Below, one piece after another: positions 54,702 to 64,000 of a stretch of DNA of 64,000 nt. Each line of letters begins with the position of its first letter. Within the stretch, counting starts at the first letter, position 1. Under the pieces are notes generated by a model. It worked only from the letters and a program-made list of their open reading frames with translations, had not been told where the DNA came from and did no database searches. The DNA lies in contig CP137871.1 in assembly GCA_034406715.1 (NCBI GenBank), forward strand, positions 558,001-622,000. The letters are read 5' to 3'. This stretch comes from Rhodotorula mucilaginosa. Lineage: Eukaryota; Basidiomycota; Microbotryomycetes; Sporidiobolales; Sporidiobolaceae. Both the position numbers and the translations under genes were made by a program.

Positions 54702-56435
54702 TCACTCGAGCTCGCCAACCTGCCAACACTGCACCTCGGGCGGCCACTTTGCCGCCACCTCGTCCACTCCAACCAAATCCCTCAACCCGCACGGCCTGTA
54801 GATCCACACCTCTCCCTTTGACATGGCCGCCAAGTCGTACGTCTTTTCGGACGGCGCGTAACCGCGCGATTGTTCGACGACGGTGAGACTGACGAGGGAC
54901 GAGAGGGGGTAGGCCGTGTCGAGGAAGGGAGGCTGCCTTCCGCTGGGGTCGAAACGAGGAAGGGTGAGGGGCGCTCCGGCGGCGACGATGATGGCCGTGT
55001 GCTGAAAGGCGAGGGTTTACGAGGGTCAGAGGGAACTTGTCTGTGTCGGATCAAGAAAGACAAACGCACCTCTGGATCTCCCAGCGTGGAATAACTGCCG
55101 GGTGCCATCCCGACTTCGCGGATCGTGACCGACCGCCACTCGACAATATCGCCCGGTCGAACATACACGTCACCTCCCGTCCAAGTCCCCACCACCTCTC
55201 CCGTACCGGCCCGCGCATAATAGAGCAAGGCGCCGTGCGTGCGCGCAATGCTCGGGAACGGCGCGTCGCCGATCTTGTCCGCCTCACAAGCTGCGATCGC
55301 CTCATTCGCGAGGTCCCAGCATTCGCCTCTCGCGACGGGGACTCCTCTCGCGAGGGCGTCCTGCGCAAAGCGGACGATCCGAGGCCCGTAGGTCTCACTC
55401 GCGCGGTACAGTCGCTCGGCGTCCCAGTCGTGTTCGATCCTCGGTCGGGGGCGGTACCTCCCCTCTCGCTGGACTTGCCCTCCCCGAAGAAGGGCGGTGG
55501 GTCCTCGAGCCTCGGCAGTTGCGTTCCACGAGATCCGGATCCACGCGATCGAGGCGTCGCCGAAGAGGAAGCAGCCGACGTAGGATTTGGCATCACCGCG
55601 CTGGAGCCACGAGTAGGCGCTCCTCACGTCGGAGCGGTTCTCGAGTGGGGGAGGTTGCGGAGAGGGACTGGCGGGAGGGGGGAGGAAGAATGGGACGGCG
55701 GAAGTGGTGAGGATGGATGACAAGTTTGGTGGGTCGAGGAGCCAGTGCAGGAGGGACAAGGCGGCGGACGAATGCGTCTCTGCCGGTGGGTAAGAGCGGT
55801 CGGGTCGGGATGCAGGAGGGGCGAGAGCGGGCGATAATTGGGGTCGAGTGGCGCGCGAGATCGGAGGCGGACCGGACGAAAGTGTCGGCGCGGGAGCCAC
55901 CGGAGCGGGTTGCTTCGCCGCCTCGGGGACGGCGACGGCGATGAATGCGCTTCGCCTAGCTGGTTTTGGTGCGACCTGAGGCCGCGCGGGTGCGGGTGCG
56001 GGTGCGGGTGCAGGAGGTTGTATCTGGATTCCGAGTCGGGAGGAAAAGAACTACGGGAGTAGTAGAATTGCTCGGTTAGCCGGCGCACTCTCTCCAAGCT
56101 GAGCTCTCTCTCTGGAGGGGCGCACCTCGTCTAGAGCGGAGAAGAGGGCATCCTTGTCCGCCTGAGTGGCTGCATTCGAGGGAGCTGTCCGTCTGGAAGG
56201 CGGAGGCGGTGCTGCTGCTGCTGCTGCCAAGGGAGGCCTGTGCGAGGGTGGCGCTGCACTCGTCGAGGATGTATAGCGGGAGGGCGGACTCGGTCTCTGT
56301 AGCTGTGTACGGGCTGCAGAGGCGGCTTGTTCCTGTTGGCGGCAGAAGTGGGGGTGGAAGGGGAGTCAGGCAGAGAGGGCGAGCTAGGGTGGACGTGAGA
56401 CTGACTGCTTTGGCTCTGATGGCTGCAAAGTCCAT
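54702..56435 (-). CDS. AIM3/BBC1-like protein with C-terminal Cys-His fold domain
   Basis: Exons (minus) 56406-56435, 56126-56332, 55070-56050 and 54702-55001 give 505 residues. The short helical N-terminus (MDFAAIRAKAEQAASAARTQ) and a Pro/Ala-rich middle resemble adaptors of cortical actin. The C-terminal half (from about residue 200) has a conserved core: RIVRFAQDALARGVPVARGE, CWDLANEAIAACEADKIGD, WRSVTIREVGMAPGSYSTLG and, after the last intron, HTAIIVAAG. A Cys in GECWDLA and a His at the exon junction give a papain/transglutaminase-like Cys-His pair. In fungi I associate this layout with the C-terminal domain shared by Aim3 and Bbc1, but the assignment rests on memory of the motif. Catalysis is unproven. 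Confidence 0.68.
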
Positions 56436-56660
56436 ACATCCAGTAGTGTGCGGAGGAGACTAGACTTGCACCGCCTCGTGTTCGATCGAAGAAGACGCGC
56501 TCGGCGAGCCTTGGCGCTCATCGCCTCGCCTCGTTAGCCTCACCGCATCGCCCCTCGCTCTCTCCCTCTCTCCCACTGGTCCTTGCAGCTAGATAGTAAC
56601 CACAGTCAGCGTGTGTGTGTGCGCAGTGAGGTGCGCCCTAGCTGCAGATCCCTCCCAACG
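56436..56660. promoter_or_regulatory. divergent promoter, AIM3/BBC1-like gene / Ca2+-ATPase
   Basis: 225 nt between two start codons, with a pyrimidine tract (56535-56585) and a short GT run (56609-56622). Confidence 0.55.
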
Positions 56661-59600
56661 ATGGACTCGCCACCACCACCCGCGCCTCCGCCTCCGCCTC
56701 GAGCTGGAGCACCGCGTGGCGACCTCGCGCCGCCCGTACCCACAGTCCAGATCTCGTACGCACCACCTGCGGACCAACACACCCCGCCCGCTTCCCCGAC
56801 CAGGGCAGCACCCGAGGTCCAGTTGACCCCACCGAGAGCAGCCACTACTACTCAGGGCGCACCCACGGCGGCAAATGCCCCTCCGAGTCCGAGCCAGTCC
56901 CTCAACTCGGAAGTCAACTACTTGACCAGTCTGTCATTGCGTGACAACCACGACGTGAGTCCACCCTCCGCTCCGCTGCCTCCTCTCCCAGCCCACCAGA
57001 CCAGGTCTTGGCGCAAACGGGATGACCGCGGCCAAGGTCGATCTCGCTCGCCATCCCGGAGAACGGGTCGCTCGCTCGTAAGCTCGCTCTACTCGGACAC
57101 TGACATCATGCCTGTGAAACAGCCAGAGGGGACTCGCAGGGCAGTCGAAGCGGCAGACGGCGCGAGCGGTCACTCGAGGCGGCCCTCGTACGCCTCGACC
57201 GTGCCAGACTCGACCACCACCGCCACCTACGTCGACGACAACCACAGCAAGCACGGCGGCGATGGTGCCACCACCAAACTCTCAAAGTTCGGCACCTCGG
57301 ATTCTTCCCACCCCGCTGCCGCATCAGGGGCGACCCCGCGTGACCTCGAAAAGGGACTCGACGAGTCCGGCCAGCCGCTCTCGCTCGACCCGGACGACTC
57401 GGGCCGCCTCCGCGACGCCTCGAACCCCGGCATCGAAGACACCCAAGTGACCGCAGCGGACGGCAAGCGACGGAAACTGTTTGGCATCTTCCCCCGCCGC
57501 GCCAAGAAACCCGACCAAGTGGTCGCGATCGTCGACCCCCCTGCGGACCAGATGGCCCCCTTTGATCCGACCATGCTCCCCTCGGCGTTGTACGAACTCG
57601 TCGACCCGAAATCGATCGACCACTTGCGCGCGCTCGGAGGCACCGAGGGGATCCTCCGCGGCTTGAAGACGGACCCAAAGACGGGCCTCGCCGAGGAAGC
57701 AGGGTCGGACGGCACGAGCGTCGCCCTCGCAGAGGACCGGAAGCGCGTCTATGGCGAGAACCGCATCCCGGGCAAGAAACCCAAGAGTTTCCTCGCCCTC
57801 TGCTGGGCCGCTTACACCGTACGTTTCGAAACGGCCCTTTGCTTCTTTGCTCACTCTTTTGACACTCGTCCCGCCGCCTGCAGGACAAGGTCCTTATCAT
57901 TCTGTCGATCGCGGCCGTCGTCTCGCTCGCCCTCGGTCTCTACCAAGATCTCGGCACTCCCGCCTCGTACTACCCGTCGACCGCATGCCCTCCGACCAAC
58001 CTCTGCAAGGAGCCTCAAGTCGACTGGGTCGAAGGTGTCGCCATCACGGTCGCCATCCTCATCGTCGTCATGGTCGGTTCGGTCAACGATTGGCAAAAAG
58101 AGCGGCAGTTCCAAAAGCTCAACGCGCAAAAGGAAGAACGCAACGTCAAGGTCCTCCGGAACGGTCAGGAACGCCTCATGTCGGTGTACGACGTCGTCGT
58201 CGGCGACATCCTCTTTATCGAACCGGGAGAGATCATCCCCGTCGACGGCGTCTTCTTGTCGGGTCACAACGTCCGCTGCGACGAGTCGGGCGCGACGGGC
58301 GAGTCGGACGCGCTCCGCAAGGCGCCGTTCGAGGAACTCGAGGCCGAAAAAGGTCAGCGCAGCAAGGCCGACTGCTTCATGATTTCCGGGTCCAAGGTCC
58401 TCGAAGGGGTCGGCTCGTACGTCGTCACGTCGGTCGGGCGCAACTCGTTCCACGGCAAGATCATGATGTCGCTCCAGGGCGACACGGAAGACACGCCGCT
58501 CCAACTGAAACTGAACGCGCTCGCCGAACTGATTGCGAAACTCGGTTCCGCGGCCGGTCTGCTCCTCTTTACGGCGTTGATGATCCGGTTCTTTGTCCAA
58601 CTGAAGCAAGACCCGGACCGCACGCCGAACGAAAAAGCCCAGTCGTTTATCCAAGTCTTGATCATCTCGGTCACGATCGTCGTCGTCGCCGTCCCCGAGG
58701 GTTTACCGCTCGCCGTCACGCTCGCGCTCGCGTTCGCGACGCGCCGCATGACCAAGATGAACTTGCTCGTTCGCGTCCTCGGCGCGTGCGAGACCATGGC
58801 GAACGCGACTTGCGTCTGCACGGACAAGACTGGAACCCTCACGACCAACAAGATGTCGGTCGTCGCCGGTTCGATTGGCGTTCACCTCAAGTTTGCGCAG
58901 CGCCTCGCCGAGAACTCGAAACGCACCAACGCGAACGACGATCGCGATCCCGAAAAGGTCTCGGCAGACGGCCACGACGACTCGCCGTCGTCGTCCGAGC
59001 CTTCTTCGCCGACTTCTTCCTCGAGTGGCGGTGCTGCAGCTCCCCCGAAGCGTAAAGGTCGACTCGACTTTTCGGCCGACATGACGGACATCAACGAGCA
59101 CATCTCGCCCGGACTCCGCAAACTCTTGAACGACTCGATCGTGATCAACTCGACCGCATTCGAAGGCACCGACGAGCACGGCGCCGAAGGCGGCTTTGTC
59201 GGGTCCAAGACCGAGACCGCCCTGATGTCGTTTGCGCAGTCCGAAGGGTGGCCGCACTACCGCGCCGTGCGCGAGGGTGCCCAGGTCGTCCAGATGGTGC
59301 CGTTCTCGTCCGAACGCAAGTGCATGGGCGTCGTGATCCGCTTGCCGAACGGCAAGTACCGCCTCTTCCTCAAGGGCGCGTCTGAGGTCCTCGCGCGTCT
59401 CGCCACGCGTCACGTCATCGTGCAGGAACACGGCGGCAAGTCCGCTGACGCCTCCGCCACCGCCACCGCTACCGACGACGTCGATGAGGTCCCGACGGCC
59501 GAGTTTGACGAAGAGACTCGCGGCAACATTACCCGGACGATCATCTTCTACGCTTGCCAGTCCCTCCGTACCATCGCCCTCTGCTCGCGCGATTTCGAGT

Positions 59601-61662
59601 CGTGGCCGCCTCGCGGGTGCGAGATGAACGCCGAAGGCGAAGTCGCGTTCGAGGACCTCGCGCGCGACTTGACCCTGATCGGCGTCACGGCGATCGAGGA
59701 CCCCCTCCGCGAAGGGGTCGCCCAAGCCGTCGCGACGTGCCAAGGCGCAGGCGTCATGGTCAAGATGTGCACGGGTGACAACGTCCTCACGGCGCGGTCG
59801 ATCGCGACCCAGTGCGGCATCTTTACCAAGGGCGGCATCATCATGGAAGGTCCCGTCTTCCGCAAGCTGTCGGACCAGCAGCGGCACGAGGTCGTCCCCA
59901 ACTTGCAGGTCCTCGCGCGGTCGTCGCCCGAAGACAAAAAGATCCTCGTCGAGACGCTCAAGGACATGGGCGAGGTGGTCGGTGTCACCGGAGACGGTAC
60001 GAATGACGGTCCGGCGCTCAAGACGGCCAACGTCGGTTTCTCGTGAGGCTTGATCCAGTTTTCGTATCTCGGCCGTACTGGTTCCCTGGACCGCAGCGTG
60101 CTGACTTTGGCTCTTTCTTTGTGGATCAGGATGGGCATCGCCGGTACCGAAGTCGCCAAGGAGGCTTCCGACATCATCCTCATGGACGACAACTTTGCTT
60201 CGATCGTCTCTGCCATCATGTGGGGACGTTGCGTCAACGACTCGGTTCGCAAGTTCTTGCAGGTGCGTTCATGGAGGTTTCCGCACACAGTTCCGTTGGC
60301 TGGCGCGGGTAAACTAAATCGTTTTCTTTTCGTTCCCGCTCACAGTTCCAGCTTTCGGTCAACATCACTGCCGTCATCATCACCTTTGTCACGTCCGTCG
60401 CTTCGGACGAGGAGTCGTCGGTCCTGACTGCCGTGCAGCTGCTCTGGATCAACTTGATCATGGACACCGTGAGTCGCGCTGCGATCGACCGGAATGACCG
60501 AGCAAGCGCGCAAGGCTGACCCTGCTCTCTCTACGCTAGTTCGCCGCTCTCGCTCTCGCTACGGACCCGGCCGACCCCGAGTCGCTCCGCCGCAAACCGG
60601 ACCGCAAGACCGCTCCGCTCATCTCGGTCCAGATGTGGATCATGATCTTGGGCCAGTCGGTGTACCAACTCGTCGTCGCGCTCACTCTCAACTTTGCCGG
60701 ACACGAGATCTTGAACTTGCACTCGACCGACCCGGCGTTGTCGATCGACCAGGAGAACGAGCTCAAGACTCTGATCTTTAACGCTTTCACCTTCTCGCAA
60801 ATCTTCAACATGATCAACTGCCGTCGTGCGCACTATTCAGAATGGAGCGGTCTTGCAACTAGACATGTGGCTGACCCCCGTTTTGAATCACCTTTCCCAG
60901 GTCTTGACCGAGGCCTCAACATCTTCACCGGCATTTTCCGCAACATGTGGTTCCTCTTGATCTTCTGCATCAGTACGCTCCACTCTCTGCGCACTGCTCT
61001 TGTCCTGGGCCCGCGCTGACACCCCCCGGGCTTCCTGTTCCACAGTGGTCGGTGGCCAGGCGCTCATCGTCAATGTCGGAGGCGCCGCGTTCCAAGTCGT
61101 CCGGATCGGTGGTCGCGACTGGGCCATTTCGATCGTCATCGGTCTCATCACCCTTCCCCTCGGTGCCTTGCTCCGCTGCCTCCCGCCCGGTCCCTTCCAC
61201 CGCCTCTTGGTCAAGCTGCACCTCTACCCGTCTGAGGCGCAGATCCGCGGCGACTTGCCGTTTGTCAGCAAGGCGGCCGAGGAGGTCAAATGGGCCGAAG
61301 GCATCCAGAAGGCGATCGACGGACTCCGCGTCTACTCGACCGTGCGCGGCGGTCGCGCTCGCGCATCGAGCATCCTCAAGTTCAAGCGCCCCGTCAGCCG
61401 CGACAAGCAGCTCAAGGCGATGGACATGCAGCCGACGTACCTCATGGCGATGGTCCCGAGTCTCGTCATCGGTTCGATCGGCGGCGGTTGGCGTCCCGAG
61501 AGCGGTTCGATGGAGAACCCGGCCGCGCACGACCCGAGCTTGTCGACCCAGCAGCTCGTCGAGCGCGGACTCGGCCAACTGCAGCCTGGCGGAGGACACT
61601 CGCGCTCGCCGTCGATGTCGACGACGCTCCCGCCGGTCAAAGAGGAGCCGCGCAAGGAGTGA
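56661..61662 (+). CDS. PMC1: P-type Ca2+-transporting ATPase, PMC1/PMCA type
   Basis: P2B calcium pump, vacuolar or plasma membrane. Exons 56661-57818, 57884-60042, 60130-60262, 60346-60468, 60540-60825, 60901-60972 and 61046-61662 give 1515 residues. Disordered Pro/Ser-rich N-terminus (about 300 aa), then [47 protein letters not shown], the ion-site [19 protein letters not shown], phosphorylation loop [13 protein letters not shown] (Asp about 700), hinge [29 protein letters not shown], and a final membrane set. The nucleotide domain carries an extra Ser/Glu/Pro-rich insert after the phosphorylation site (about 58915-59055). The C-terminus is a Ser-rich tail of about 200 residues. A GTGAGT lies at 56954, but I could find no matching acceptor that keeps the frame. 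Confidence 0.96.
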
Positions 61663-62031
61663 GATCGCTCCATTGTCGCGGCGGAGGCCTCCATAACTCC
61701 CCCTTCGACCCTTTTCCCACCAAATCACCTTGCTCTCCTCATAGAGCTTCTGTACCACTATACACCTTGGCGTGACCTACATCCATAAATAGCTACACCG
61801 TCGTCCGCAGCCCCTGTCTCCACTACATACACCCGCAGTTCCCTTCTTCCCCTCCTGTCTCTACTTTGCACCCACCGACGCCGTCCACACTCTCGGTTTG
61901 TCTTGTAAAACTATGACTTGACACTTCTGCCGATTCCAAAGCTCGATCTGGATCATGCTCGTGTGCAGAGGCTAGCCCGACCCGACTTGACTGAAATCCG
62001 ACAAGTCGTACTTCAGCTTGTGCCTGTCCCC
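61663..62031. other. intergenic, no gene seen
   Basis: 369 nt; 3' UTR of the Ca2+-ATPase and promoter of the flavin-reductase-like gene. The frame of the latter is open back to 61918, but without an ATG before 62032. Confidence 0.55.
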
Positions 62032-62796
62032 ATGTCACCCCGACTTCGGACGCCGTTCCGGCCATGGCTCGCGCGGTTCTCTTCGACAGCGCGAGTCGCT
62101 GAACTGCCGTCGCCACTGCAGCGCGAGCTGTTCCGGCGAGTCGCTCAGCCGGTCGCCGTTATTACGGCCCACATTCCCGACCCGTCAACCGCTCTTCCGG
62201 GCACAGCAGCTGCGCCAGAGGCTCGAGAGGATGGCCGAATGCAAGACAACCACGGCGCGACGCTCTCTTCCTTGACGAGCATCTCGCTGTCGCCGCCTCT
62301 CGTCTCGTTCTCGCTCCGGTTACCGTCTCGACTCGCATCCTTTCTCTCCAGGCGGGAGGGCGCAGCACCGCCCGAGTTCCGAGTGCATCTACTTTCGACA
62401 GAGCAGGAATCCATAGCGCGCGCATTTGCGCGTCAAGCACCGTTGCCCGCACCGGCTCAACCGTCCCCTCCGCCGCCAACCTCGGTCTCAGCAGGCAACG
62501 ATTCGCACGGCGCGCCGCCTGTGTTGCCAGTATTCGACTCGTCGCTGTTCGAGCAACTCGAGGCGGCAAGTCTCGGCTCGATGCGATGTCGGGTCGTGCA
62601 GCAGATCCCTCTCGCAGGACTCGACGGCCATTCGACACAGGCGGTGACGCGGGACCAGCCGCGGTCAGAGCTGTTCATCGCGCGGGTCGACGACGTACAA
62701 CTTGGCATGGATGGAGAGGGCGCAGCTTCGCTCCTGTATTGGGACCAGCGTTACGCAGGCGTGGCGCCGCTCCTCGAGTCTGCCGGACGGGAATAG
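62032..62796 (+). CDS. flavin-reductase-like (FMN-binding split barrel) protein, probably mitochondrial
   Basis: A single exon of 254 codons. The first 35 residues are Arg/Ser/Pro-rich without acids (SPRLRTPFRPWLARFSSTAR), typical of a mitochondrial presequence. The split-barrel domain then reads LFRRVAQPVAVITA, GATLSSLTSISLSPPLVSFS, FRVHLLSTEQESIARAFARQ, CRVVQQIPLAGLDGHST, SELFIARVDDVQLG and LLYWDQRYAGV near the end. This is the order in flavin-reductase-domain proteins (NAD(P)H:FMN reductase class). Two low-complexity inserts (poly-Pro and Ala-rich) interrupt it. Cofactor and partner are unknown. Confidence 0.85.
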   Translation: MSPRLRTPFRPWLARFSSTARVAELPSPLQRELFRRVAQPVAVITAHIPDPSTALPGTAAAPEAREDGRMQDNHGATLSSLTSISLSPPLVSFSLRLPSRLASFLSRREGAAPPEFRVHLLSTEQESIARAFARQAPLPAPAQPSPPPPTSVSAGNDSHGAPPVLPVFDSSLFEQLEAASLGSMRCRVVQQIPLAGLDGHSTQAVTRDQPRSELFIARVDDVQLGMDGEGAASLLYWDQRYAGVAPLLESAGRE

Positions 62797-63121
62797 GTGC
62801 GCATCCTTTCGCCTCGTTCGCATAAGTCTGCTCTGACGCGAAGCTTTACCGTGTGCAGATCTTGACAGGAGAGTCCGTCAATTCGCTCACGAGCAGAAGG
62901 AGCGCACCGTACGGAGGTTCAATCTCGCACCGTCCTTGCGCCGGAATCACCAAAACGCCGCGCGCCAAGCCGTCGTGAATATGGCTAGACCTAACGGAGA
63001 TCAGCTTCGCACCCTTTAAGTTGCACCCACACCTCCGCAAGGATCGCCGAGCAAAATTTGTAGCAATTAGCAACAACATGTCAACATCTCTAGCTATTCG
63101 CATATTCTTATCTTCTGTGGT
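62797..63121. other. convergent 3' region
   Basis: 325 nt between the stops of the flavin-reductase-like gene and the Pol X gene; less GC-rich around 63040-63110. No gene seen. Confidence 0.55.
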
Positions 63122-64000
63122 CTAGGGATCCGCATTTCGGAACTCTGGAGCTGCGCCAGTATCTGCTGCGTCAGTCTGAGATCGAGAGGAGACAGTCCGA
63201 GAGCGACTCACGTATGTACTTTAGCTTGAGAGCGCGGAAAACGTCTTGTTCGGTCATGGTGGGCACGACCTCATTCGTGCCTCGAACGCGGAGTCCGCCC
63301 GAGTCGAACTTGTAGCCGCTGCGATCGTGGACATCAGCTACATGCATACACGGGCGAGGCCGTGGCAGGATCGATTCCCGGGGAAAGCCTTCGTACGTAC
63401 AGTTTCTCGGCGTGCTTGCGCAGATCTCGCTCAAACTGCGTCGAACCACTCCAACCAAGAACCGCCGCCCCGAAGCTAGGCCAGCGAGCAAAGATGAGGT
63501 CGACCCGCCGGTAGATGTCTCGTTTGCGGGTGGTGCCGTTCGCGGGATGGCGGAAGACGACCAACGCCTTGTCGAGCGAGTCGAATGAGCTCGCCTTCTT
63601 GTTCTCCGTGATTGTGCGGAGTGTCGCAGGTTCGCTGAAAGAGAGGATCCCGTCCGGCGGGATCAAGCCTGCGAGGGGGGAAATCGTGAGCCAGAGTGCG
63701 GCCACGCGCCTCTCGACCTCGCGGGCGAACGCACCTTTGGCTTGCAGGCGGTGACAAAGTCGACGCAACATCTTCCGTTCCTTGCCGTCCTGGTGCGGAC
63801 TGTCGCGTCAGGAGGTCAGTCATCGCTCTGAACCGCATGAAGGAGCTGATTGCGCTCACTAGGTAATCAACAAGTCCACGTCGTTGGACTGCAACTTCCC
63901 CCGGCGGTACCTGACAGTTTGGGAGGGAGTCCTTAGCGCGCCAATCATCGCGGCTGAACCGTGGAAAGAGAGTCCTACCCGCCGGCGATACAAATGTGCG
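63122..64000 (-). CDS. family X DNA polymerase (Pol IV/lambda/mu type), C-terminal part
   Basis: DNA repair polymerase used in gap filling and end joining. Visible exons (minus) are 63979->64000, 63860-63910, 63401-63799, 63212-63318 and 63122-63150. They encode the palm and thumb. GGYRRGK is rebuilt across an intron, followed by LQSNDVDLLITY, where an Asp-x-Asp carries the catalytic metal ligands. Then come RRVDLIFARWPSFGAAVLGW with the third carboxylate, SGSTQFERDLRKHAEKLGYK, FDSGGLRVRG and, closing the protein, EQDVFRALKLKYIPPEFRNA-DP. The N-terminal part (BRCT, 8-kDa and fingers regions, if present) lies beyond the right edge, so lambda, mu and fungal Pol4 cannot be told apart. Confidence 0.93.

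Noticed and set aside
56954-57070. Intron in the Ca2+-ATPase N-terminus starting at GTGAGT 56954
   Set aside because: No nearby acceptor restores the frame without stops, and the unspliced frame stays open with composition like its flanks.
61918-62031. N-terminal extension of the flavin-reductase-like protein from 61918
   Set aside because: The open frame there has no ATG; the first ATG at 62032 begins a typical mitochondrial presequence.
1-64000. tRNA, rRNA, CRISPR, transposon, LINE or LTR element
   Set aside because: No tRNA-like B boxes in a fold, no terminal repeats with transposase or reverse-transcriptase motifs, and no direct-repeat/spacer pattern seen.

Overview
The window looks like nuclear chromosomal DNA of a basidiomycete yeast of the Rhodotorula/Rhodosporidium type (Pucciniomycotina). 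The reasons are high GC, coding frames rich in C/G third positions, many short introns (about 40-160 nt, GT..AG with CTNA(C/T)-like branch sites) and very small exons, and conserved genes laid out singly on both strands. No rRNA, tRNA, CRISPR array, LTR element or other mobile element was recognised. The species name is an inference.

Layout, left to right: a Vps39/TGFBRAP1-family tethering subunit (minus, runs off the left edge); a large Ser-rich coiled-coil protein (plus); a short-chain dehydrogenase with a 12-nt exon; a small SET-domain protein; a 1002-residue membrane-anchored helical repeat protein; a CON7-type zinc-finger regulator; an unrecognised membrane-associated protein (minus); two tandem ACC-synthase-like PLP aminotransferases (minus) head-to-head with homoserine kinase (plus); about 2.7 kb without a gene; a G1-type cyclin (plus); Pol III subunit RPC53/RPC4 (minus) divergent from exosome subunit RRP4 (plus); TAF10 (minus) divergent from ribosomal protein L30 (plus); a tandem array of three small Tyr/Ser/Asn/Gly-rich paralogues (minus); PAF1 (minus) divergent from acetyl-CoA carboxylase ACC1 (plus, 2230 residues); an RRM-only protein; uridine kinase/UPRT-like URK1 (minus); an AIM3/BBC1-like protein (minus) divergent from a PMC1-type Ca2+-ATPase (plus); a flavin-reductase-like protein (plus); and a family X DNA polymerase (minus, runs off the right edge).

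Most genes are core housekeeping: transcription (RPC4, TAF10, PAF1), RNA decay (RRP4), translation (L30), lipid synthesis (ACC1), nucleotide salvage (URK1), calcium storage (PMC1) and repair (Pol X). They do not form an operon-like system. Exon models were built by hand so that splice phases close over each whole coding sequence; the exons of every complete multi-exon gene sum to a multiple of three.

The most unusual content is the array of three small paralogous genes, each with a 7-nt first exon, at 37.3-39.8 kb. Next come the tandem aminotransferases that differ by one exact in-frame intron, several 5-23 nt exons, at least two phase-forced GC-AG introns, and an L30 start codon split by an intron.
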